A stretch of DNA of 64,000 bases from Streptomyces sporangiiformans (GCF_005768555.2 NZ_VCHX02000351.1:29496-93495); one strand, 5' to 3'. Positions 51,348 through 60,515 are shown, counted from the stretch's first letter. Notes: generated from the letters alone by a model not told the origin. Numbers and translations are program-made.

Positions 51348-53077
51348 GTCCCGCCTCCACGCGTCGGGTGTTCCGGGGGTTGTCGCCAGGCCGCCTCGGC
51401 GTCCCGTCCGTCGGGGGCGCCCAGCACCGCGCAGCTCAACCAGTGCTCTCCTGGGGGGAGTTGACCGGTCAGCGTCGGCAGTGTCGTACGCCGGGCGAGG
51501 ACGTTCGTGCCGGGCAGGCAGTCGACGACCGTGCCGGAGCGCAGGCCGTCGAGGTCTCGCAGGCCGGTGACCCCCGCCGGGGCCGACGCACGGGCGTATC
51601 CGGTTCCGGTCGCGCTCTTCACGCCGGCATCGCGGTCGACGGCGAAGCCGCCCTCCGCGGTGTGCAGGGCACGGGCCGTCCGGATGTGATGGGTGCGCAG
51701 ATGCCACGGCGGCGCGGCCGCCAGCCAGGTGGTGATCTCCACGTCGGGCCAGGGCCGCCAGGTGCTGCGGACCGTGTCGCCTCCGGTCGCGGGGTCGGCC
51801 GGCTCCTCGCGCACCCGGTAGTGCGCCCCGCCGTCGTCACTCAGCGCCAGCATCGAGTCGTACGCGCCCTGCGCGAGCCCCAGCGGTCCGCCGGGCAGGC
51901 TGAAGCCGAACCGGGACGAGTAGGCGAACTTGGCGTATTTCTCGGCGCCGTGGCGCAGCCAGGCGTGGTGCTGGCGCCCGGCGAGCAGGGTGACATCGCC
52001 CGAGGCACGCATCAGCACCACGCCCGCGTGCGGCTGGGCGCTGACGGCGGGCAGCGCGGGAGCCGGCTCCTCGGCCGCGGTCCAGAACGCGTGATCGTCC
52101 GGCAGCGCGAGTGGCAGGAACGCCTTCAGCGACCAGTACGGGGAGCCGGGCGCGTTGTACTGCTCGGCGAGCGCGGGCTGCGGATAGCCGTACCCGACGG
52201 ACAGCAGCCTCTCCGGCCCGGTCACCGGTCGCCCCCGCCACCAGCGCAGATGCCGCAGCAGATACCCCTTGACCACGCCCCACGGCAGCGCGTCGACCCC
52301 TGCGAGGGGCAGCGCGCCCCAGAAGGCTGCCTGCGCCCAGCGGTAGGTGAGGCTGCGCCCGTACGGGACGGCGGCGCCGTCGTCCGCGAACCAGTGCCGG
52401 AAGTCGAGGGCGAACCGGGCCGCCCGCTCCTTGAAGCGGTCCCCGCCGGTGAGCGTGTCGTACAGCAGTCCGTAGAAATGCATCGCCCACGGCACGTAGT
52501 AGTCGCGCCGCTCGGTGGGCCCGTCGGAGTACCAGCCGTCGCCGAGCCAGAAGGTCTCCAGACGCTTCAGGCGGGCGCCGGTCAGCGAGCGGTCGTACGG
52601 CACACCCACCCGGTCGAGGCCCAGGCCGATCAGTACCGGGAAGAAGTGCCAGTTGTTGTCGGCCGTCTCGCGGGGGAGGGCACTGCGCAACCAGCGTGCG
52701 AGGCGGTCCCGTTCGGCGCCGCTCAGCGGATCCCACCACTGCTCGGGTGCGAGGGCCAGAGCGAAGCCGATCGCGGCCATCTCGACGATGCGCTGGTCGC
52801 GGTCGCGGGGCTCACCCCAGTACTCGGGGTGCGCGGGGTCGCTGCCGTGGGCGAGGCCCCTCAGCCACAACTCGGTGTGCGGTACGGCTCCCTTGCCCGC
52901 CGCCAGCGGGGCGAGCCCCCACAACGGGCGGGCGAACGCCTCCAGTTCGGCGGCGGTGTCGTCGTGGATGGCGGTGTTCACGCCGAGCCGTACGCGAGCC
53001 CGGCCGGCGCTGAAGTGCGGGACCAGAGGAGCCGCCAACTCCCTTACACGGGAGGCCATTTCCGTACGTGCGTCCAT
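51344..53077 (-). CDS. DUF2264-family protein
   Basis: A 577-residue DUF2264 protein: WLRGLAHGSDPAHPEYWG, NNWHFFPVLIGLGLDRVG, DGWYSDGPTERRDYYVPWAMHFY, then SVGYGYPQPALAEQYNAPGSPYW, in spaced blocks. The family has an alpha/alpha-barrel N-terminal region reminiscent of six-hairpin glycosidases and lyases. No signal peptide, so it likely acts on imported oligosaccharide. ATG 53077 overlaps the permease stop as TGATG. Catalytic role is not established. Confidence 0.85.
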   Translation of the reverse strand: MDARTEMASRVRELAAPLVPHFSAGRARVRLGVNTAIHDDTAAELEAFARPLWGLAPLAAGKGAVPHTELWLRGLAHGSDPAHPEYWGEPRDRDQRIVEMAAIGFALALAPEQWWDPLSGAERDRLARWLRSALPRETADNNWHFFPVLIGLGLDRVGVPYDRSLTGARLKRLETFWLGDGWYSDGPTERRDYYVPWAMHFYGLLYDTLTGGDRFKERAARFALDFRHWFADDGAAVPYGRSLTYRWAQAAFWGALPLAGVDALPWGVVKGYLLRHLRWWRGRPVTGPERLLSVGYGYPQPALAEQYNAPGSPYWSLKAFLPLALPDDHAFWTAAEEPAPALPAVSAQPHAGVVLMRASGDVTLLAGRQHHAWLRHGAEKYAKFAYSSRFGFSLPGGPLGLAQGAYDSMLALSDDGGAHYRVREEPADPATGGDTVRSTWRPWPDVEITTWLAAAPPWHLRTHHIRTARALHTAEGGFAVDRDAGVKSATGTGYARASAPAGVTGLRDLDGLRSGTVVDCLPGTNVLARRTTLPTLTGQLPPGEHWLSCAVLGAPDGRDAEAAWRQPPEHPTRGGGT

Positions 53078-53955
53078 CAGCCCTTCTCCGCCCCGGCCAG
53101 CAGCCCGGTGCGCAGGAAGCGCTGGGCGAGGACGAAACCGATCAGCAGGGGCGCACAGGCGACGAGTCCGGCCAGAGCCGCTTCCGGCTGGTGGATGTCG
53201 AGGTCGGCGAAGCCGCTGGAGTTGTTGACCGCGCCGGTGGACTGAAGCAGGGACATCAGACCGAGCTGGAGGGTGAAGGTGCGGTCGTCGGAGAGCATCA
53301 CGAAGGGCAGGAAGAACTCGGTCCAGCAGCGTACGAAGCCGAAGAAGGCGATCAGTGCGATCGCCGGGCGGGCCAGCGGCAGGGCGACCGACCAGAAGAG
53401 CCGCAGCTCGCTCGCGCCGTCGACGCGTCCGGCGTCCAGCAGGCTGTCGGGCAGGTTCGCCTGGAAGTGCAGGAATGCGAGGTAGACGCCGAAGGGGTAG
53501 AACGACAGCGGAAGGATCACCGCCCAGACCGTGCCGGTGAGGTTGACCGCCGACATCTCCAGGTAGAGGGGCAGCACCAGCGCGGCCGGGGGCAGGATCA
53601 TCGTCACGATCGAGAGCGTGAGCAGTGTCCGGCGGCCCGCGAAGTCGTGCTTGGCGAGCACGTAGCCCGCGGGCACGCACAGCAGCAGGGCGAGCACGAC
53701 ACTGGCCGCCGCGTAGATGACGGAGTTGCCGATCCACAGGGTGATCTCGCCGTCGTTGTACGACGTCAGGTGTGCCCAGGCGTCGCCGACGTTGCCGAGC
53801 GAGCCGAAGCCGAGCGGTGCGCCGGTCGTCAGGTCGTCGGCGGTGCGGGTGGGCGCGAGGAGCAGCCAGAGCAGGGGCAGTCCGAAGAAGACGGCAGCGC
53901 CGAGCAGGAACAGGGCACGGGCGCCGCGCGACAGGGCGGTCATGGTCCGGCTCAC
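53077..53955 (-). CDS. Carbohydrate ABC transporter permease (MalG/LacG type)
   Basis: A 292-residue permease with six membrane segments and the coupling loop DAGRVDGASELRLFWSVALPLARPA. GTG 53955 overlaps the other permease stop as GTGA; ATG 53943 is an alternative. The operon lacks an ATPase; in Streptomyces such importers share MsiK. Confidence 0.91.
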   Translation of the reverse strand: MSRTMTALSRGARALFLLGAAVFFGLPLLWLLLAPTRTADDLTTGAPLGFGSLGNVGDAWAHLTSYNDGEITLWIGNSVIYAAASVVLALLLCVPAGYVLAKHDFAGRRTLLTLSIVTMILPPAALVLPLYLEMSAVNLTGTVWAVILPLSFYPFGVYLAFLHFQANLPDSLLDAGRVDGASELRLFWSVALPLARPAIALIAFFGFVRCWTEFFLPFVMLSDDRTFTLQLGLMSLLQSTGAVNNSSGFADLDIHQPEAALAGLVACAPLLIGFVLAQRFLRTGLLAGAEKG

Positions 53956-54896
53956 CCGGCTTTCGTGGAGTCCGTGGCGTACATACCGGTGCGGGAGATC
54001 ACGATCCAGGCGGCCAGCAGCCCGACCGCGAGCATGGCCAGCGACAGCGCGGCGGCCTTGCCGAAGTCGCCGTCCTGGGTGGCGTAGACGTAGGCGAGCT
54101 GGTTGACGGACCAGGTGGGGCTGATCTGGCCGGGGGCGCCGGTGGACAGCACGGTCGGTTCGACGAAGACCTGGCTGCCCGAGGCGAAGCTGGAGATCAG
54201 CACGAAGGCGACATAGGTGCGCACCAGCGGCAGCTTGATGTGCCACATGGTCCGCCAGGCCGAGGCGCCGTCGACCTGCGCCGCCTCCAGGACGTCCCTG
54301 GGGAGCGCGGTGAGCGCCCCGTACAGGACGACGATCCAGCCGCCCGCGTGCACCGCGACGCCCATCACGGCGAGAACGGTGATCAGGCTGCCGCCGGAGA
54401 GGGCGTCCGTGGCGGTCTTGACGTCCATGAGCTTCAGCAGCGGTCCGAACGGGCTGCTGTCCGGGCTGACCATGAACAGCCACAGCAGGGCCGCCGCCGA
54501 GCCGGTGACGGCGCCCGGCAGGTAGTAGACGAGCTGGAGCGCGCCCGTCACCCGGCCCGGCCGGGCGTGCAGGGTGAAGGCGAGGGAGAGGACGGTCAGC
54601 AGCAGGACCGGCAGCCAGATCAGCAGATACGTGGTGACGTTCTGGGCGGCCTCGCCGAGCCGGTAGTCGTCGAGGACGGCCGCCCAGTTGCGCCCGCCGG
54701 AGAAGGAGCCGTCGTGGACGAGCGACGTCCACAGGGCGTATCCGGCGGGCGCGAGTCCGAAGACCGCGAGGAACAGGGCGTACGGGCCGACGAGAATCCA
54801 GACGGCGGTGGTGCGGCCCTTGTGCCTCCGGGGCCGGGGTTTGGCCCTGGGCACGGGTTCGGCGGCGGTCGGACGGGCCGCGGTCAGCGTCTTCAT
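53952..54896 (-). CDS. Carbohydrate ABC transporter permease (MalF/LacF type)
   Basis: A 314-residue permease with a cytoplasmic Arg/Lys-rich N-terminus, six membrane helices and the loop EAAQVDGASAWRTMWHIKLPL. Its ATG overlaps the binding-protein stop as ATGA. Partner of the following permease. Confidence 0.91.
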   Translation of the reverse strand: MKTLTAARPTAAEPVPRAKPRPRRHKGRTTAVWILVGPYALFLAVFGLAPAGYALWTSLVHDGSFSGGRNWAAVLDDYRLGEAAQNVTTYLLIWLPVLLLTVLSLAFTLHARPGRVTGALQLVYYLPGAVTGSAAALLWLFMVSPDSSPFGPLLKLMDVKTATDALSGGSLITVLAVMGVAVHAGGWIVVLYGALTALPRDVLEAAQVDGASAWRTMWHIKLPLVRTYVAFVLISSFASGSQVFVEPTVLSTGAPGQISPTWSVNQLAYVYATQDGDFGKAAALSLAMLAVGLLAAWIVISRTGMYATDSTKAG

Positions 54897-56194
54897 CCGA
54901 CGGAGTACTCACTGGTCTTGGCCGCCGCCTCCAGTTTGTCCTGCCAACTTGCCAGCGTCTTGCGGAGGTCGGCGCCGGAGTCGGCCGCCTTGCCGACCGT
55001 GTCGTTGAAGCTGGCCTGCCAGTCCGCCTCGAAGCGGACGGCACCGAATCCGGGGCGCAGTGCGTTCGCCGCCGCGGTGAGGGCGGGCATCGGGTCGGCG
55101 GCGTAGTACGGGTCCTTCGCCTTGGCCTCGCCCCACTTCTGTGCCGCCGCCGTGAAGGCGGGGTACGTGGGCTGGTCGGCCTGGAGGGTGGCGTCGGTGG
55201 TCATCCAGCGCACCAGGTCCGCCGCCTCCTTCGTACGGTCGCCGGCGTGCGCGGAGACGAGGAAGGCACCGCCGCCGACCTGTCCGGCGTACGACTTGGT
55301 CTCGCCGGGCCAGGTGGGCATGGGAGCCGCGGCGATCCGCCCCTTGGGAATCTTGAACGCGGGCCCGAACATGAAGTCGCCGAACCAGGCCGGGCCCGGC
55401 AGCATCAGGATCTTGTTCTCCTTGCCGAGCTTGGCGAAGGCGGGGTCGGTGGGGACGACGGTGGTGACGGCCTTCTTCTCGGCCATCGGCTGGAGCAGGT
55501 CAGCGACCCGCGTGCAGCTGGACCGGGTGAGGTCGATGTGGACCTTGGTGAGGCTGAGCGTGTCGCGGGTGGGGCAGCCGCTGCTGCCGAAGTAGGTGCC
55601 GGCGCCGTACTTGCCGTTGATCGCGCCGACGATGGTGCCGGGGTGCTCCTCGGCCGCCTTCAGCCCGGTTCGCTGGTAGTCCGCCCAGGTCTTCGGGACC
55701 TGGTAGCCGTACTCCTTCATCAGCGACGTGTCGTACCAGAGCACGGTGGGGGCGATGTCGTTGCGCAGGCAGTAGGTCTCGCCGCCGAAGGTGCAGGTGT
55801 CGAGGGAGCCGGGCGCGAAGCCGTCCCGTACCGACTTGGGCACGAGGCCGTCGAGCGGGGCCGCGTAACCGAACTTCTCACTGGCGAGCGTCGCCGCCTC
55901 GGCCGGGTTGGTCAGGAAGACGACGTCGGGCCAGCCCCTCTTGGTGCGGTTGGCGAGCGAGACCTTGGTGGGGACGTATCCCGCGTCGGGCGGGATGGTG
56001 ACGATACGGATCTTCAGGTCGGGGTGTGCCTTCTTGTACTGCTGGGCCGCCGGCGTCCGGGTGTTGTCCACCCAGACCAGCAACTCGCCCTTGTCGTTGC
56101 CCGAATTGCCGCTGCTGCCGCCGCCGGTGCCTCCGCAGCCGGAGAGCGCCAGTGCCACGGCGGCGGCCAGGGAAGCGGCGCGCCATCTCTTCAT
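54893..56194 (-). CDS. Carbohydrate ABC transporter substrate-binding lipoprotein (family 1)
   Basis: A 433-residue SBP_bac_1 protein with lipobox LALSGC (Cys20) followed by a Gly/Ser/Asn-rich linker and ELLVWVDNTRTPAAQQYKK. Later landmarks are ANRTKRGWPDVVFLTNP and the AGQVGGGAFLVSAHA segment. Unlike most relatives it contains several additional cysteines (DTCTFGGETYC, SSGCPTRD, RSSCTRV), so disulfides are likely. It heads the operon opposite lacI, with AAAGGTGG before the ATG. Confidence 0.92.
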   Translation of the reverse strand: MKRWRAASLAAAVALALSGCGGTGGGSSGNSGNDKGELLVWVDNTRTPAAQQYKKAHPDLKIRIVTIPPDAGYVPTKVSLANRTKRGWPDVVFLTNPAEAATLASEKFGYAAPLDGLVPKSVRDGFAPGSLDTCTFGGETYCLRNDIAPTVLWYDTSLMKEYGYQVPKTWADYQRTGLKAAEEHPGTIVGAINGKYGAGTYFGSSGCPTRDTLSLTKVHIDLTRSSCTRVADLLQPMAEKKAVTTVVPTDPAFAKLGKENKILMLPGPAWFGDFMFGPAFKIPKGRIAAAPMPTWPGETKSYAGQVGGGAFLVSAHAGDRTKEAADLVRWMTTDATLQADQPTYPAFTAAAQKWGEAKAKDPYYAADPMPALTAAANALRPGFGAVRFEADWQASFNDTVGKAADSGADLRKTLASWQDKLEAAAKTSEYSVG

Positions 56195-56207
56195 CGAGGA
56201 CCACCTT

Positions 56208-56221
56208 TACTCCCGGGAGTA
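56208..56221. promoter_or_regulatory. Palindrome in the leader of the sugar ABC operon
   Basis: TACTCCCGGGAGTA, a perfect 14-base palindrome 13 bases before the binding-protein ATG. It overlaps the leader and could be an operator or an mRNA hairpin near the ribosome site. Confidence 0.4.
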
Positions 56222-56223
56222 CG

Positions 56224-56243
56224 GTTGCGATAGTTTTCGCAAC
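56224..56243. promoter_or_regulatory. Inverted repeat between divergent SBP and lacI genes
   Basis: GTTGCGA-TAGTTT-TCGCAAC, perfect 7-base arms. Its core resembles actinobacterial LacI-type operators with a CGAAA...TTTCG layout. It may bind the local LacI protein or another carbon-control regulator. Confidence 0.5.
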
Positions 56244-56271
56244 TCGCGACCGCTCCGGAAACGTAGGAGAT

Positions 56272-56282
56272 TCATCCGATGA
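56272..56282. promoter_or_regulatory. LacI operator copy 1, overlapping the lacI start codon
   Basis: TCATC-C-GATGA, a perfect palindrome that includes the lacI ATG (56279-56281). Matching elements lie before the GH95-like gene. Position over the start codon implies autoregulation. Confidence 0.6.
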
Positions 56283-57331
56283 CGTCAACGGTTCCGGCAG
56301 GATCCGGCTCAGGAAGACGGCGAACTCTTGCCGAAATCGCCGAACAGGCAGGCGTTTCGGTCTCCACCATCTCCAAGGTGCTGCACGACAGATCCGATGT
56401 ATCGGCGGAGACCAGGGCCAAGGTGCAGCGCCTCCTCGAGCAGCACGGCTATCTGGCGAAACACCGTCCGGCAGCCACCGCGGCCCCGCCCGGTGGACTG
56501 ATCGACTTCGTCATCAACGAGCTGGACAGCCCCTGGGCCGTGGAGCTGATCCGCGGCGCGGAGGACGTCCTGCACGACGCGAACATGGGACTGGTCGTCT
56601 CGGCCACGCACGGCCGGACCAGACGCGCCCGGCAGTGGCTGGACTCGCTGGCCACCCGGTCCACACGCGGGGCGATCCTCGTGGTGCCCGAGCTGACACC
56701 GGAGCAACACGAGGAGCTGGGCCGGCTCGGCATCCCGTACGCGCTGGTGGCGCCGATCGACGAGCCCGCGCCCGGGACGCCATGGGTGGGCGCGACCAAC
56801 TGGCCCGGCGGGCTGGCCGCCACCCGCCATCTCATCGAGCTGGGCCACCGCCGGATCGCGATCATCAGCGGCCCGGAGCGCCGGCTCACCTCACGGGCCC
56901 GGGTCGACGGCTATCGCTCGGCGCTGGCGGAGGCGGACCTCCCCTTCGATCCGGCGCTGGTGCGCTACGGCGACTTCACCCACAACCTCGCGCACCAGCA
57001 CGCGCTGGAGCTGCTGGCGCTGCCCGAGCGCCCGACCGCCGTCTTCGCGGGCAGCGATCACCAGGCGCTGGGCACCTACCGGGCCGCCGCCGAACTCGGG
57101 CTGCGGATCCCGGCCGACGTCAGCGTGGTCGGCTTCGACGACCTGCCGTTCGCCGACTGGGTGACCCCTCGGCTGACGACGATCCGCACCCCGCTGGCCG
57201 ACATGACCGCGCTCGCGGCCCGGATGGTGCTGCGGCTGCTGTCCGGGGAGCAGCCGGAGACGACTCGGGTGGAGGTGGCGACGGAGCTGGTGGTGCGGGA
57301 GAGCAGTGCGCCGCCGCCGGGCCATGGGTGA
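56279..57331 (+). CDS. LacI-family transcriptional regulator
   Basis: A 350-residue LacI/GalR repressor: helix-turn-helix and hinge TLAEIAEQAGVSVSTISKVL, then a periplasmic-binding-protein-like ligand domain (HRRIAIISGP, FAGSDHQALG, VSVVGFDDLPFADW). It resembles the XylR/CebR type of sugar repressors. It is divergent from the sugar ABC operon and lies 115 bases before the GH95-like gene, so it likely controls both. Confidence 0.93.
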   Translation: MTSTVPAGSGSGRRRTLAEIAEQAGVSVSTISKVLHDRSDVSAETRAKVQRLLEQHGYLAKHRPAATAAPPGGLIDFVINELDSPWAVELIRGAEDVLHDANMGLVVSATHGRTRRARQWLDSLATRSTRGAILVVPELTPEQHEELGRLGIPYALVAPIDEPAPGTPWVGATNWPGGLAATRHLIELGHRRIAIISGPERRLTSRARVDGYRSALAEADLPFDPALVRYGDFTHNLAHQHALELLALPERPTAVFAGSDHQALGTYRAAAELGLRIPADVSVVGFDDLPFADWVTPRLTTIRTPLADMTALAARMVLRLLSGEQPETTRVEVATELVVRESSAPPPGHG

Positions 57332-57344
57332 GCCATTGAGTCAG

Positions 57345-57355
57345 TCATCGGATGA
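57345..57355. promoter_or_regulatory. LacI operator copy 2
   Basis: TCATC-G-GATGA, a perfect palindrome upstream of the GH95-like promoter; flanked as GTCATCGGATGAA, the reverse complement of the lacI-start copy. Confidence 0.6.
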
Positions 57356-57376
57356 ACAGGGGGCGTGTCAGCCGTA

Positions 57377-57405
57377 TTGACGCCTCATTAGCCGCTTCCT
57401 ACCCT
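57377..57405 (+). promoter_or_regulatory. Candidate promoter of the GH95-like gene
   Basis: TTGACG (57377-57382), 17-base spacer, TACCCT (57400-57405). It is bracketed by operator copies 2 and 3, a classical repression layout. Confidence 0.5.
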
Positions 57406-57419
57406 CCCGTCTAACCAAG

Positions 57420-57430
57420 TCATCGGATCA
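57420..57430. promoter_or_regulatory. LacI operator copy 3
   Basis: TCATC-G-GATCA, one mismatch from copy 2, placed just after the -10 box and 16 bases before the GH95-like start codon. Confidence 0.55.
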
Positions 57431-57446
57431 ATGTGACGGGAGATCG

Positions 57447-60350
57447 ATGATGGGTGTCAGTAGACGGAGATTTCTGGGCCGCGTTGCCGGGGGCGCCGCC
57501 GCCGGAGCGACCACCGGAATGGGCATCACGGAACCGGCCGCCGCCCAACCGGCCGCCGCCCAACCGGCCGCCGCCCCACCGGGCGCGGTCGTCGGCCCCG
57601 TGGCCCTCACCGGCATGCGTACCGACCGCGAGTGGCAGGACTTCCTCGCCGGCCAGGACCCGCGCTGGAAACGACTGCCGCGCGCCTGGTACGAGGGCCC
57701 CTTCCTCGGCAACGGACTGCTCGGCTCGATCGTCTACCAGGAACCCGGGGCGAACGCCCTGCGGTTCACCGTTCACCACACCGAAGTGCAGGACCACCGG
57801 CCGCAGTTCGGCCACAACTGGGGCGTGGCCCGCCTTCCGGTCGGCAATCTCCTGCTGCGCCCCGTCGGCACCCTCACCGGTGCCGACCTGCGCCTGGACC
57901 TGTGGAACGCCGAGGTCAGCGGAACGGTCACCACGGACAAGGGCAGCATCGAACTACGCGCCCTGGTCCACAACGACCGTACGCTGCTGCTCGTCACCGC
58001 GCGGGCGAGCGCGGGGGAGCAGGGCTTCCGCTGGGAGTTCGTCCCCTCGCCCGCCGTCAGCCCGCGTATCGTCCGGGAGAACCCGCCGGCCGGCCTGGAG
58101 CCCAACCCCGAGCCGGTGACCTCGCGGGAGCCGGACGGCACGGGTGTCGTCGTCCAGTCGCTGGTCGCGGGCGGCCGGACCGTTACCGCCCACCGGGAAC
58201 GCAACGTCGGCGACGACCGCGTGTACGTCCTGGCCGTCGCCCACTCCCATCCCGGCACCGACGCCGAGGGCCGCGCCAGAACGGCCGTCCGCAAGGCGTC
58301 CGCACTGCCCGTCTCCAGCCTGCTGCGCACCCACCGCGAATGGTGGCACCGCTTCTACCGCAAGAGCTTCCTCTCCGTCCCCGACGGGATGCTGCAGAGC
58401 TTCTACTGGATCCAGCTCTACAAGCTCGCCTCCGCCGCCCGCGAGCACGCGCCGATCATGGCGACCACCGGCCCCTGGCTGGAGTCCACCCCGTGGCCGG
58501 CCGTGTGGTGGAACCTCAACGTCCAGCTGGAGTACTGGGCGGTGCACGGCTCCAACCACCTGGAGCTGGACGCCGTCCCACGCACCCTCGCCGAGCACAC
58601 CGACACACTGATCGGCGCCCTGCGCCCCGAGTACCGGTCCGACTCGGCGGGCGTGCGCCGCGCCACCGACGCCACGTGCGACACCAGCGGCACCGTCGCC
58701 GTCCCGGGCGTCAGCAGCACTCCCGAGGTCGGCAACCTGCCCTGGGCGCTGCACAACGTATGGCTGACCTACCGGCACACCATGGACCGGGGCGTCCTGG
58801 AAGACGTCCTGTACCCGCTGCTGCGCCGGACCACCAACTACTACCTGCACTTCCTGTACGAGGGCGAGGACGGGCGGCTGCACCTGCCGACGACCTACTC
58901 ACCGGAGTACGGCAGCGCCCCCGACTGCAACTACGACCTGGCGCTGCTGCGCTGGAGCTGTGCGACCCTGCTGGAGACCACCGGCCTGCTCGGCATACGG
59001 GACGACCTGGAGCCGAAGTGGCGCGAGGTGCTGGAGAAGCTCACCGACTACCCGGTGGACGACAACGGCTTCATGATCGGTGCCGGAGTCCCCTTCGACA
59101 AGTCCCACCGGCACTATTCCCACATGCTCTCCGTCTACCCCCTCTACCTCGTCAACTGGGAGCAGCCCGAGCACCGTGACCTGATCGAACGCTCGCTGAA
59201 CCACTGGATAGGCTTCGAGGGTGCCCTGCGCGGCTACAGCTTCACCGGCGCCGCCTCGATCACCGCACAGATGGGCCGGGGCGACGACGCGCTGACGTAC
59301 CTGCGGGAGCTGGTCGACCGTTTCGTGCAGCCCAACACCATGTACTACGAGGCCGGGCCCGTCATCGAGACACCGCTGTCCGCCGCGCAGAGCCTGCACG
59401 ACATGCTGTGCCAGAGCTGGGGCAGCACGATCCGCGTCTTCCCCGCCGTCCCCGACGCATGGCGAGACGTCACGCTGCACGACTTCCGCACCCAGGGCGC
59501 GTTCCTGATCAGCGCCGTCCGCCGGGGCGGTACCACCCGCTGGGTCCGGGTACGCAGCCTCGCCGGGGAGCCGTGCCGGGTACGCCACTCCCTGAGCGGA
59601 CGGCTCGCGGTCACCGGGGTCGGCGACCCCGCCCCCGCCTGGCGCGACCTCGGCGACGGCGTGATCGAGCTGGACCTGCCACAGGACGCGGAGGCGGTGA
59701 TCCACCCGGCCGGCTCGCGGCCCGACCTGCGGATCGCCCCGGTGACGGTGACCGTGCCCGCCGACCCGTGGGGACTGCCCGAACCGCCGCAGAACGGAAC
59801 CGCTACCCAGATCGATCTCACCGGAGCCTTCGACAACGACGGCATCACCACCGAGATGTACTACGGCGACGGGGACTTCGACGGCGCCGGCCGTACGTAC
59901 CCCATGGCCCAGCTGCCGCAGACCGGGCAGACGACGGACAACGGGATCGCCTTCCTCTTCACCAACGGGAGCGAGGGAACCAACAACGTGGCGGCCGGGC
60001 AGGAGATCGCCGTCCCGCAAGGTGCGTACACGAAGCTGCATGTGCTCGGTGCGGGCGACACGGCGGCCGTGACCGTCCCGGCGGTGGTCCGGTACGCCGA
60101 CGGAACAAGCGAGGCCGCGCAGTTCACTCTCACCAACTGGCTGGCGTCCGGCCCCGAGAACGGCGAGAGCGAGGCGGTGACCACCGGCCAGATCCACACG
60201 CGGACCGGGCCGGTGGCCACCAAGGCGGCCATCTTCCACCAGGTGATCGATCTCGACGCGAGCAGGCAGCTCACCGCGATCACGCTGACCGCGCCCTCCG
60301 GGTCGGCCAGGGCCCATGTCTTCGCCCTCTCGCTGGAGCAGCAGACCTGA
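57447..60350 (+). CDS. Tat-exported GH95-like glycoside hydrolase
   Basis: A 967-residue exported enzyme. A Tat signal (SRRRFLGRVAGG) precedes an Ala/Pro/Gln linker. The N-terminal beta-sandwich (YEGPFLGNGLLGSIVY) and the six-hairpin barrel (WWNLNVQLEYWAVHGSNHLEL, HRHYSHMLSVYPLY, GYSFTGAASITAQMGRGD as landmarks) match clan GH-L, family 95 (alpha-L-fucosidase/galactosidase). A further C-terminal beta domain (about 780-967) may bind carbohydrate. ATG 57447 or the next codon is the start, with ACGGGAG upstream. It follows lacI and probably trims substrate for the ABC importer. Confidence 0.85.
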   Translation: MMGVSRRRFLGRVAGGAAAGATTGMGITEPAAAQPAAAQPAAAPPGAVVGPVALTGMRTDREWQDFLAGQDPRWKRLPRAWYEGPFLGNGLLGSIVYQEPGANALRFTVHHTEVQDHRPQFGHNWGVARLPVGNLLLRPVGTLTGADLRLDLWNAEVSGTVTTDKGSIELRALVHNDRTLLLVTARASAGEQGFRWEFVPSPAVSPRIVRENPPAGLEPNPEPVTSREPDGTGVVVQSLVAGGRTVTAHRERNVGDDRVYVLAVAHSHPGTDAEGRARTAVRKASALPVSSLLRTHREWWHRFYRKSFLSVPDGMLQSFYWIQLYKLASAAREHAPIMATTGPWLESTPWPAVWWNLNVQLEYWAVHGSNHLELDAVPRTLAEHTDTLIGALRPEYRSDSAGVRRATDATCDTSGTVAVPGVSSTPEVGNLPWALHNVWLTYRHTMDRGVLEDVLYPLLRRTTNYYLHFLYEGEDGRLHLPTTYSPEYGSAPDCNYDLALLRWSCATLLETTGLLGIRDDLEPKWREVLEKLTDYPVDDNGFMIGAGVPFDKSHRHYSHMLSVYPLYLVNWEQPEHRDLIERSLNHWIGFEGALRGYSFTGAASITAQMGRGDDALTYLRELVDRFVQPNTMYYEAGPVIETPLSAAQSLHDMLCQSWGSTIRVFPAVPDAWRDVTLHDFRTQGAFLISAVRRGGTTRWVRVRSLAGEPCRVRHSLSGRLAVTGVGDPAPAWRDLGDGVIELDLPQDAEAVIHPAGSRPDLRIAPVTVTVPADPWGLPEPPQNGTATQIDLTGAFDNDGITTEMYYGDGDFDGAGRTYPMAQLPQTGQTTDNGIAFLFTNGSEGTNNVAAGQEIAVPQGAYTKLHVLGAGDTAAVTVPAVVRYADGTSEAAQFTLTNWLASGPENGESEAVTTGQIHTRTGPVATKAAIFHQVIDLDASRQLTAITLTAPSGSARAHVFALSLEQQT
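57531..57575 (+). repeat. Three perfect 15-bp tandem copies in the GH95-like linker
   Basis: Unit AACCGGCCGCCGCCC repeated three times, encoding PAAAQ repeats just after the Tat signal. The in-frame period would allow linker-length variation. Confidence 0.85.
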
Positions 60351-60515
60351 TCCTCGGCCCTTCAGAAGTGATCGCCCCACGCCTAACGTGGTGGCCAGGC
60401 GCGTGGCCGCTTCGCCCAGCCGGAGGCACCCGGGGGAGTGGCTGGGCTCACATGGCAGTGAAGCGGCGTGGCCGACACCATGGTGCGTGTCTCCGGCAGG
60501 CTGAAGGGATCCCAG

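Noticed and set aside
49782..51464. 560-codon Val/Gly-rich plus-strand frame
   Set aside because: Antisense shadow of the beta-helix protein; no ribosome site or homology.
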